This document shows, piece by piece, positions 1 through 5,298 of a stretch of DNA of 7,344 bases. A model generated the notes under the pieces. The model was not told the origin of the DNA. It did not search any database and worked only from the letters and a program-made list of their open reading frames with translations. Position numbers and translations under genes: made by a program. The stretch comes from Bacillota bacterium. GTDB lineage: Bacteria; Bacillota_B; Desulfitobacteriia; Desulfitobacteriales; Desulfitobacteriaceae. The DNA lies in contig JAJYAS010000163.1 of NCBI GenBank assembly GCA_021779415.1, positions 1-7,344 of the forward strand, read 5' to 3'. How positions within the stretch are numbered: position 1 is the stretch's first letter; each line of letters opens with the position of its first letter.

Positions 1-3
1 ACT

Positions 4-198
4 TTGAGCACTCCACCCATTAATGTACTAATCGAACGAATAAACGAGCTAGCACGAAAACAAAGGTCCAATGGCCTTGAAGCCTGGGAGCGGGAAGAAC
101 AAGAGTCCTTGCGCCAGGAGTATTTAACATTTATTCGCGGACAAGTCAAGGATACTCTGAACAAGGTTATAATAACCGATGATCTTCCTACACAATAA
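4..198 (+). CDS. DUF896 (YnzC-like) small helical protein
   Basis: A 64-residue protein that matches the DUF896 family. Residues 8-21 contain the I-E-R-I-N-E-L-A-R-K pattern, and residues 33-53 contain E-S-L-R-Q-E-Y-L followed by I-R-G-Q-V-K-D-T-L-N-K-V. These are the hallmark helices of Bacillus YnzC, whose solved structure is a helical hairpin. Its molecular function is unknown; in B. subtilis ynzC lies in the LexA-controlled yneA-yneB-ynzC operon, a known fact about that relative and not evidence for SOS control here. The length is normal for the family (about 60-80 residues). The TTG at 4-6 is the first possible start, but the window begins 3 nt earlier, so no ribosome site can be seen and the true start could lie upstream. 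The gene ends only 14 nt from the stop of the convergent hydrolase, with no room for a terminator between them. Confidence 0.85.
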   Translation: MSTPPINVLIERINELARKQRSNGLEAWEREEQESLRQEYLTFIRGQVKDTLNKVIITDDLPTQ

Positions 199-212
199 GA
201 TATAATGAAGGG

Positions 213-875
213 TTAACTACTGATTCTTTTGAGGGACTTTTGAAGTTTCTCAAGCCAATGACTTGAAGCAGGCGTTGCCGGACCGTGTCCGGGTAAAATC
301 CAGCGCAGAGGACGTTCAATGACTGTTTGGGCAGATTCCCGCAATTTATCTGAGTTCCAGGTGAAAATACTTGGAGCTAAGCGAATCTCTCCACCCTGAA
401 AGAGGTCTCCAACGATTGCAACGCCATTTCGATACAGAATAATGTGACCCGGCGTGTGACCGGGTGTATGGATGATTTCCCAGTCTTCAAGTTCGCTCCC
501 CGTTAACGGATGTAACTCTGTTGGAGAAATCAGTTTTCCGTAAAGCAAGCGGGTGACCATCGGTAACCAGCGTTTAATGCCTGGACGATTCACTTGACCA
601 AGAATATAGGGTATTTCTATAGAATGCGCATAAATGGGACATTTAGCAACCAGTTGCATTCTTAGGGCGCTTCCGACATGATCGACGTCATGGTGGGTCA
701 GAACAATGCCTTCCAGGGCTGTGGGTTTAATCCCTATTGAGTTTAAATAATCACAGATTCGATGTTCTTGACCAGGCAACCCAGTGTCAATCAACAAACA
801 TTGGGAACCCGTCAAAAGATAGACATTTGCTCCCTTTACCCCTTCAATCCTATGTATACCGTCAGTCACTAACAA
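213..875 (-). CDS. MBL-fold metallo-hydrolase (glyoxalase II-like)
   Basis: A 220-residue single-domain cytoplasmic metallo-beta-lactamase-fold hydrolase with no signal peptide or membrane segment. Metal-site motifs appear in family order: H61-H62-D63-V64-D65-H66 for motif 2, the H136-T-P-G-H140-T-P-G-H144 segment with H140 as likely ligand for motif 3, G156-D157 for motif 4 and P205-G-H207-G for motif 5. The middle histidine of the usual HxHxDH is aspartate (D63), a variant that also occurs in YflN-type MBL proteins. The substrate cannot be read from sequence; thioesters such as S-lactoylglutathione-like compounds, lactones or phosphodiesters are all possible for this fold. The start is TTG (873-875), chosen because a GGAGGA ribosome site lies 7 nt upstream (883-888) and no ATG fits. 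A long hairpin sits just before this site and may affect its expression. Confidence 0.88.
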   Translation of the reverse strand: MLVTDGIHRIEGVKGANVYLLTGSQCLLIDTGLPGQEHRICDYLNSIGIKPTALEGIVLTHHDVDHVGSALRMQLVAKCPIYAHSIEIPYILGQVNRPGIKRWLPMVTRLLYGKLISPTELHPLTGSELEDWEIIHTPGHTPGHIILYRNGVAIVGDLFQGGEIRLAPSIFTWNSDKLRESAQTVIERPLRWILPGHGPATPASSHWLEKLQKSLKRISS

Positions 876-898
876 GGATAGTTCCTCCGTTCAAAGGC

Positions 899-948
899 AA
901 AAGTGCTGTCTATTCTTTCCCATTGTGGTCAGAATAGACGGCACTTTT
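899..948. repeat. 18-bp inverted repeat, leader hairpin or operator
   Basis: The arms AAAAGTGCTGTCTATTCT (899-916) and AGAATAGACGGCACTTTT (931-948) are complementary over 18 positions except one. That position is a U-G wobble if read from the + strand and an A-C mismatch from the - strand. The loop is 14 nt. The structure is terminator-like in both directions, with A-runs before and T-runs after the stem. It does not follow any visible + strand gene, and its left arm ends 11 nt upstream of the GGAGGA site of the leftward hydrolase gene. It could be an attenuator in that leader, a protein-binding dyad, or a copy of a dispersed hairpin element. In the - strand RNA the loop can close a further CCA/TGG helix with facing GA/GAA bases. 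The structure is clear; the role is inferred. Confidence 0.7.
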
Positions 949-997
949 ACTGTCTTTCTCTTAATATCTTTCTATTCGACAATTAAATATAAATACC

Positions 998-1026
998 TTC
1001 ATTAAAACTGAATTGATTCTGATAAT
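998..1026 (+). promoter_or_regulatory. Candidate promoter of the 95-aa gene
   Basis: TTCATT at 998-1003 and GATAAT at 1021-1026 are separated by 17 nt, a fair match to a housekeeping -35/-10 pair in a very AT-rich stretch upstream of the rightward gene. The -35 match is weak, and other pairings in this AT-rich region are possible. The resulting leader would be about 75 nt and contains a small ATAAC/GTTAT hairpin at 1063-1077. Confidence 0.3.
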
Positions 1027-1093
1027 GTAATTCATGTATTTGTTTCACGGAATAAGCAGATAATAACTTCAGGTTATGAGTAATATTTAATTT

Positions 1094-1100
1094 AAGGAGG
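1094..1100 (+). promoter_or_regulatory. Ribosome binding site that fixes a TTG start
   Basis: A perfect AAGGAGG directly abuts an in-frame ATG at 1101, which leaves no spacer for that codon. The in-frame TTG at 1110-1112 lies 9 nt downstream, at a normal distance, so translation is expected to start there. Confidence 0.8.
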
Positions 1101-1109
1101 ATGATATCT

Positions 1110-1397
1110 TTGCCAGAACGCATTTTGAAGTACGGAGGAGTAAAAATCCGGAACCTTGTCCCCCCTGTAAAAATAAATCGGTTTGTAAATCATTTACCAG
1201 AGAATAAACGGGATTCGCTCTTTGAAATTGCTAGCGAATTACAGAAAGCGGGAATGATTGACGTTCTAAATGACCGTTCTCATAGTACAATTGATAAGGA
1301 TACCATTGACGATCAAATGACGAATACGGGGAGTTTCAGGCACGCCCTTAAAGGATTTAAGCGTCACAGGAAAGACACCTTCGATCTCCCAAAGTAA
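1110..1397 (+). CDS. Uncharacterised 95-aa basic protein
   Basis: I do not recognise this protein. From the TTG at 1110 it is 95 residues, soluble, with no membrane segment, signal peptide or cysteine. The N-terminal third is basic with a proline pair (roughly K-I-R-N-L-V-P-P-V-K, residues 12-21). A likely amphipathic helix follows (about residues 31-48, rich in E, L, A, K), then an acidic, polar stretch with D-K-D-T-I-D-D around residue 65, and a basic tail with K-G-F-K-R-H-R-K near residues 81-88. It is a real gene on several grounds: a perfect ribosome site with good spacing, a promoter-like AT-rich upstream region and a terminator hairpin 40 nt after the stop. The basic tail would be compatible with nucleic-acid or ribosome contact, but that is a guess. 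It is divergent from the hydrolase gene and convergent with the glycolytic operon. Confidence 0.7.
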   Translation: MPERILKYGGVKIRNLVPPVKINRFVNHLPENKRDSLFEIASELQKAGMIDVLNDRSHSTIDKDTIDDQMTNTGSFRHALKGFKRHRKDTFDLPK

Positions 1398-1436
1398 ACG
1401 GCTTAAACACTAATTTCTAGTAACTTAAGCATTAAA

Positions 1437-1475
1437 AATAGCGCGTACAGTAATAAAGATACTGTACGCGTTATT
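1437..1475 (+). terminator. Terminator hairpin, possibly bidirectional
   Basis: The arms AATAGCGCGTACAGTA (1437-1452) and TACTGTACGCGTTATT (1460-1475) pair over 16 positions, with one G-U wobble on the + strand and a 7-nt loop. TTATTTTC follows on the + strand, ending transcription of the 95-aa gene. Read from the - strand the stem is followed by TATTTTTAATG, so it may also end the leftward operon, whose last stop is about 58 nt away. Confidence 0.8.
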
Positions 1476-1532
1476 TTCACTCAAGCCATAGCTTGACGGC
1501 CATGGACAAATAATCAGAGCACGATGTTGACT

Positions 1533-2285
1533 CTAGGCGAGTAAGACTTTAACGCCCTTGAGTGCTAGTTCATCCTTAATAGAGACTGATAATCCGGAGT
1601 CCGTAACGAGTGTTTGTACACTGTCCCAATAAGCAAAGGTGTGAAAACAAACTTGACCTATCTTAGCACTGTGGGCAACTAAGATAACTTCTTTGGCTAC
1701 TTCGAGCATGGCTTGTTTAACTTCGGATTCTAACATGTTGGCGGTTGACAAGCCACGTTCAAGACTCACCCCAGTAGCTCCTAAAAACAATCTGTCTGCA
1801 TTAAAACCTGTAAAAGCGGATCGTGTCATCGGTCCGACAAGTGCAAAGGTATCACGTCGCACTTCTCCCCCGGTCATCAGAAGTGAAATTTCATCTCGAT
1901 TACCAAGGACGCTGGCAATTGGGATAGAATTGGTAATCACAGTGCATTTTGTAGTCAAAGCTTGTGCTACCGCAAGGGTCGTAGTCCCTGCATCTAAAAT
2001 TATGGTGTCTCCTTCAGAGATTAAAGTTGCTGCTAAATGGCCAATTCTGGCCTTTTCACGTTCAGCCTCACCCATACTCATCATTATCAACGTATCCGTA
2101 GGCGTTGCAGGAGGGTAAATCGCCCGTCCATGTTCGCGTTGAATTAATCCAAACGCAGCAAGATTCTTGAGATCACGCCGAATTGTCATTTCAGATACCT
2201 TAAACCGTTGCGCTAATTCTGTCACGGTTAAGTTCCCATGTTCTTGGAGTAAGCCCTGAATCTCATCTTGCCTTTCAGAACTCAC
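1533..2285 (-). CDS. DeoR-family transcriptional repressor
   Basis: A 250-residue regulator of normal family length. Residues 1-57 form the DeoR winged helix-turn-helix, with V21-T-E-L-A-Q-R-F then V-S-E-M-T-I-R-R-D-L-K-N-L and the G-L-I-Q-R-E-H-G-R-A wing. Residues about 75-235 form the DeoR C-terminal sensor: L-D-A-G-T-T-T at 97-103, T-G-G-E-V-R-R-D at 138-145, L-G-A-T-G-V at 168-173 and a degenerate D-x-S-K-x-G-like segment (A-H-S-A-K-I-G, about 204-210). Family members such as GlpR and FruR bind sugar phosphates through this domain and repress the neighbouring genes. The start is GTG (2283-2285) with AAAGGAGGG (2291-2299) just upstream. It begins 22 nt after the pyruvate kinase stop, so it is the third gene of the GAPDH cluster. 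Autogenous control of that operon in response to a phosphorylated intermediate is likely but inferred. CggR, the usual glycolytic repressor of Bacillus, belongs to a different family (SorC). Confidence 0.93.
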   Translation of the reverse strand: MSSERQDEIQGLLQEHGNLTVTELAQRFKVSEMTIRRDLKNLAAFGLIQREHGRAIYPPATPTDTLIMMSMGEAEREKARIGHLAATLISEGDTIILDAGTTTLAVAQALTTKCTVITNSIPIASVLGNRDEISLLMTGGEVRRDTFALVGPMTRSAFTGFNADRLFLGATGVSLERGLSTANMLESEVKQAMLEVAKEVILVAHSAKIGQVCFHTFAYWDSVQTLVTDSGLSVSIKDELALKGVKVLLA

Positions 2286-2307
2286 GATCTCCCTCCTTTC
2301 GTTATTT

Positions 2308-4041
2308 CTAGAGAATACTTATCGATCCCTCATACATGACACCGGTCAGGGCATCAACCGTCAAAGTATGGCCAGTCGATACCTTGGAAACAGCTTCTTG
2401 AGCACCAACGATCGCAGGAATCCCATATTGCAGAGCGGCGATAGCCGCGTGTGAGGTTAAACCACCCTCTTCGACAACTAACGCACCTGCTCGCGCAATA
2501 AGAGGTACAAAGTTCGCATCGGTTCTCTCCGCAATGAGAATATCTCCATCATTAAACGCATCTTTCTCAGGACTTTGAACTTTTCGTGCAATGCCAGAAT
2601 AAGATTTGCGCCCAATGCCAATCCCTTTAGCTAAAATATTTCCCATGATTTGAACCTTGATCATATTGGTGGAGCCAACCTTACCAATGGGAACGCCCGC
2701 TGTGATGACCACCACATCACCCGCATGTATATAGTTTTGATTTAAGGAGGTATTGACTGCAACAGATAACATTTGATCTGTTCCTGAACTTTGCGGGACA
2801 AGAAGGGGTTGTACACCCCATTGCAGAGATAACTTCCTAGCTGTGGAAGCAAAAGGAGTTGCGGCAACGATCAAGGCAATTGGTCGATACTTAGAAATCA
2901 TCCGTGAGGTCAAACCTGAATGCGTAGGGGTGAGAATTGCAGCAGCTTCGAGATCTTTAGCTATTGTATAACTGGCAAAACTAATTGCTTCGGCTACGTT
3001 AAGCTGAGCATGTCGGGTCGCTTGATTCTTAAGATAGTTTTTTTCAGTCCTTTGGGCAATCCTATCCATGATGCGCACGGCTTCAACCGGAAAAAGGCCT
3101 GCGGCTGTTTCACCCGATAACATAATGGCATCCGATCCATCCCAGATCGCATTGGCAACATCACTTGCCTCCGCTCGGGTCGGCCGAGGTTGTCGGATCA
3201 TCGAATCCAGCATTTGTGTTGCGACAATAACGGGTTTGCCCAATACATTACACTTTCGAATCATTTCTTTTTGTTGAATAGGAACCTCTTCAACTGGAAT
3301 TTCAACCCCAAGGTCACCGCGCGCAACCATAAGACCATCAGCGACCTCAAGTATGGCGTCTAAATTAGTCAGTCCTTCTTGGCTTTCAATTTTGGCAATA
3401 ATGTGGACATCGGCTCCCATTTCTTCAACAACCCGACGCACAGCTAGTACATCTGCAGCCTTACGCGTAAAAGAAGCTGCTATAAAGTCGATTCCTTGAG
3501 AAATGCCAAAGCGAATATCCTCTATATCTTTTTCTGTCACAGCGGGTAAGTCGATCAGAGCACCTGGTACATTGACTCCTTTTTGAGACTTAAGGATTCC
3601 GCCATTTCGAATGATCGTTCGAATCGTTCCATTATCTACAGATGTCACTTCTAAATCTATTTGACCATCATCGATTAGAATATGCGTGCCCAGATTGACT
3701 CTCTTCCACAAATTAGAATACGTAATTCCAACCCGAAGTTGATTGCCAAGGTCGAGAGTTGTGTCTAGACTAAATTCTGTACCGTTTACAAGAGTAATGC
3801 CCTCTTCAGGAACCATTCCTGTACGTACTTCCGGCCCTTTAGTATCGAGAAGAATCCCCAGATGCTTCCCAACTTTATTAGCTTCCTCTTTTAGTACAGC
3901 AATTCTACGACCATGTTCCTCGTGAGTACCGTGTGAAAAATTCAGTCGCGCAACATCCATACCTGCTGCCAGAAGAGATTGAACCTTTTCGTTAGACTCA
4001 CTTGCCGGGCCAATTGTACAAACAATTTTAGTCCTTCTCAT
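2308..4041 (-). CDS. pyk: Pyruvate kinase with C-terminal swivel domain
   Basis: Catalyses PEP + ADP to pyruvate + ATP, the last step of glycolysis, in the cytoplasm. The 577 residues fit the long Bacillus/Geobacillus type. The barrel carries R32 in A-R-L-N-F-S-H-G, D66-T-K-G-P-E-V-R73, catalytic K217 with E219 in I-I-A-K-I-E-S, D243 in A-R-G-D-L-G-V-E and T275 in V-A-T-Q-M. The B domain lies around 75-170 and the allosteric C domain around 345-470. Residues about 490-577 form an added PEP-utiliser mobile domain with E-G-G-L-T-S-H531-A-A. T67, K68, E71 and T74 match the K+-dependent signature (Thr113, Lys114, Glu117, Thr120 in rabbit numbering). The start is ATG, with AGGAGG 9 nt upstream (4051-4056) inside the 18-nt gap after the GAPDH gene, so the two are co-transcribed. 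No catalytic residue is missing. Confidence 0.97.
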   Translation of the reverse strand: MRRTKIVCTIGPASESNEKVQSLLAAGMDVARLNFSHGTHEEHGRRIAVLKEEANKVGKHLGILLDTKGPEVRTGMVPEEGITLVNGTEFSLDTTLDLGNQLRVGITYSNLWKRVNLGTHILIDDGQIDLEVTSVDNGTIRTIIRNGGILKSQKGVNVPGALIDLPAVTEKDIEDIRFGISQGIDFIAASFTRKAADVLAVRRVVEEMGADVHIIAKIESQEGLTNLDAILEVADGLMVARGDLGVEIPVEEVPIQQKEMIRKCNVLGKPVIVATQMLDSMIRQPRPTRAEASDVANAIWDGSDAIMLSGETAAGLFPVEAVRIMDRIAQRTEKNYLKNQATRHAQLNVAEAISFASYTIAKDLEAAAILTPTHSGLTSRMISKYRPIALIVAATPFASTARKLSLQWGVQPLLVPQSSGTDQMLSVAVNTSLNQNYIHAGDVVVITAGVPIGKVGSTNMIKVQIMGNILAKGIGIGRKSYSGIARKVQSPEKDAFNDGDILIAERTDANFVPLIARAGALVVEEGGLTSHAAIAALQYGIPAIVGAQEAVSKVSTGHTLTVDALTGVMYEGSISIL

Positions 4042-4059
4042 AGTGCATTACCTCCTAGC

Positions 4060-5070
4060 CTACAAGCCCTTCGTTACAATAAGCTTCACTAAATCTAAAA
4101 TCCGATTTGAGTAGCCCCATTCATTATCATACCATGCCAATACTTTGACCATGCGATCACCGAGCATCATAGTCGATAGTCCGTCCACAATAGAACTGGC
4201 TGGGTTACCATTAAAATCGTGAGACACGAGCGGCAATTCTGTAAATTCGAGATAGCCTTTTAATTTTCCATCTGCGGCCTGGCGTAACGTGTTATTAACT
4301 TCTTCTTTGGTTGTTGGTTTGCTTAAATTTGCTACGAAATCAACCAAGGATACATTTGGCGTAGGGACCCTGACAGCAAGTCCATTCATTTTCCCTTCTA
4401 ATTCTGGTATGACTAAGGTGACGGCTTTAGCTGCGCCCGTTGTTGTCGGAATCATGGATTGATAAGCTGCCCTTGATCTACGCCAGTCTGAATGTTCAAG
4501 ATCCAAAATGCGTTGATCATTCGTGACCGAGTGGGTCGTTGTCATCATTCCTTGTTCAATCCCAAAAGCGTCTAGTAATACCTTAGCTACAGGAGCGAGG
4601 CAGTTCGTTGTACAGGACGCATTAGAAATAACGTGGTGTTTTGACGGATCATATTTATCGTCGTTAACCCCCATGACAATGGTGATATCTTCATTTTTAG
4701 CCGGAGCGGAGATGACAACCTTTTTGGCTCCTGCGGTAAGATGTTGTGCAGCGGCGTCACGCTTCGTGAAACGACCAGTTGACTCGATTACAAGATCTAC
4801 CCCGAGTTTACTCCAAGGCAAATCCAAAGGATTCCTTTCTGCTAAAATTTCAATTCGTTTCCCATCAATAATCATAGTACGGCCGTCAATTTCCACGTTA
4901 TTAGGCAGTATGCCGTGTACTGAATCATACTTGAATAAATGAGCCAATAAATCCGGACTCCCCAAATCATTAATGGCAACCACTTCAAAGGGAAGAGATT
5001 GATTTAACGCTGCACGCAAGGTAAGTCGGCCAATTCTACCAAACCCGTTAATAGCTACTCGTAAACTCAA
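4060..5070 (-). CDS. gap: Glyceraldehyde-3-phosphate dehydrogenase, phosphorylating
   Basis: Converts glyceraldehyde-3-phosphate, NAD+ and phosphate to 1,3-bisphosphoglycerate. The 336 residues match the family length. The N-terminal Rossmann domain has the I-N-G-F-G-R-I-G-R fingerprint (7-15) and N34-D35-L36 at the end of strand 2; the D-L pair is typical of NAD-preferring enzymes. The catalytic motif is S-N-A-S-C153-T-T-N with H180 as base, and the C-terminal W-Y-D-N316-E is present. Where Bacillus GapA has D-L-P-H-K-D-L, this protein has D190-L-E192-H-S-D-W, so Pro188 is replaced by glutamate. The start is TTG (5068-5070), supported by AAGGAGG 8 nt upstream (5079-5085) and by the fit of the N-terminus to the family. 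It is the first gene of the cluster. The usual partners (pgk, tpi, eno, gpm) are absent, so it may be one of several GAPDH copies. Confidence 0.96.
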   Translation of the reverse strand: MSLRVAINGFGRIGRLTLRAALNQSLPFEVVAINDLGSPDLLAHLFKYDSVHGILPNNVEIDGRTMIIDGKRIEILAERNPLDLPWSKLGVDLVIESTGRFTKRDAAAQHLTAGAKKVVISAPAKNEDITIVMGVNDDKYDPSKHHVISNASCTTNCLAPVAKVLLDAFGIEQGMMTTTHSVTNDQRILDLEHSDWRRSRAAYQSMIPTTTGAAKAVTLVIPELEGKMNGLAVRVPTPNVSLVDFVANLSKPTTKEEVNNTLRQAADGKLKGYLEFTELPLVSHDFNGNPASSIVDGLSTMMLGDRMVKVLAWYDNEWGYSNRILDLVKLIVTKGL

Positions 5071-5092
5071 TTTAGTAACCTCCTTTTAATAA

Positions 5093-5128
5093 TCCGGACT
5101 ATACTCCGGACAATGCATTTAACAATGC
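5093..5128. promoter_or_regulatory. Two hexamer repeats with 12-nt period, operator candidate
   Basis: TCCGGA occurs at 5093-5098 and 5105-5110, and CAATGC at 5111-5116 and 5123-5128. Each pair is separated by a 6-nt AT-rich spacer and the blocks abut exactly, giving 36 bp built on a 12-nt period. TCCGGA is self-complementary, so the first pair also reads as a dyad. The block overlaps the more downstream of two candidate promoters and would be transcribed early from the other. This position suits a repressor site, with the operon's own DeoR-type protein an obvious but untested candidate. Confidence 0.45.
5098..5125 (-). promoter_or_regulatory. Candidate downstream promoter of the gap operon
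   Basis: Reading leftward, TTGTTA (5125-5120) and TATAGT (5103-5098) are spaced by 16 nt. The -10 matches consensus at five of six positions and the -35 at four of six. The predicted start of transcription would leave only about 20 nt before the GAPDH start codon. The two TCCGGA copies bracket and partly overlap the -10. Confidence 0.4.
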
Positions 5129-5130
5129 TT

Positions 5131-5160
5131 ATAATAACATAATTCTGTGCGTATAAACAA
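5131..5160 (-). promoter_or_regulatory. Candidate upstream promoter of the gap operon
   Basis: Reading leftward, TTGTTT (5160-5155) and TATTAT (5136-5131) are spaced by 18 nt, and TGT precedes the -10, giving an extended TGn -10. The -35 is weak. It would place the transcription start near 5124, within the CAATGC repeats. Confidence 0.45.
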
Positions 5161-5170
5161 ATTCCTGCCG

Positions 5171-5198
5171 AAAAAATGTTTACTTACACAAATTTTTT
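5171..5198. promoter_or_regulatory. AT-rich dyad upstream of the gap promoter
   Basis: AAAAAAT (5171-5177) and ATTTTTT (5192-5198) flank an imperfect palindrome, TGTTTACTTACACA (5177-5190; TGTnTA-nn-TAnACA). The element ends about 10 bp upstream of the -35 of the upstream promoter. It could be an activator site, a second repressor site or an A-tract UP-like element. It lacks the central CG of a catabolite-responsive element and does not have Rex spacing. Confidence 0.35.
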
Positions 5199-5233
5199 GC
5201 ATTACGAGTTTATAGTTCCCTAAAAAGGGGGAA

Positions 5234-5260
5234 AACTTGCAAAGCATCGCTCTACAAGTT
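5234..5260 (-). terminator. Terminator of the dual P-loop ATPase gene
   Basis: In the leftward RNA, AACTTGTAGAGC pairs with GCTTTGCAAGTT over 12 positions (two G-U wobbles) around a 3-nt GAT loop. TTCCCCCTTTTT follows, so the U-tract is interrupted. It lies about 40 nt after the ATPase stop and upstream of the gap promoters, separating the two transcription units. Confidence 0.65.
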
Positions 5261-5298
5261 AAAGATGAATCAGCGTATTAATTAGAGATTACATTAGG

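Noticed and set aside
737..937. 66-codon + strand open frame overlapping the hydrolase gene and the hairpin
   Set aside because: Mostly antisense to the hydrolase start region, with no ribosome site; its end coincides with the inverted repeat.
931..963. Sigma-54 promoter at GGCAC near 946
   Set aside because: The GC of the -12 element is missing at the required spacing, and the GGCAC belongs to the hairpin arm.
1101..1103. ATG as start of the 95-aa protein
   Set aside because: It touches the AAGGAGG ribosome site with no spacer; the TTG 9 nt later is correctly placed.
1481..1496. Short TCAAGC/GCTTGA hairpin after the DeoR gene as its terminator
   Set aside because: Only 6 bp and not followed by a T-run on the - strand; the larger hairpin at 1437-1475 is the better terminator.
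1693..2118. 141-codon + strand open frame opposite the DeoR gene
   Set aside because: It is fully antisense to a clear regulator gene, has no ribosome site or family resemblance, and its composition is what a reversed coding strand gives.
4523..4942. 139-codon + strand open frame opposite the GAPDH gene
   Set aside because: Antisense shadow of a highly conserved gene; no ribosome site and no recognisable domain.
5177..5190. Catabolite-responsive element or Rex site in front of gap
   Set aside because: The palindrome lacks the central CG of a cre and does not show the half-site spacing of Rex operators, so neither regulator can be named.
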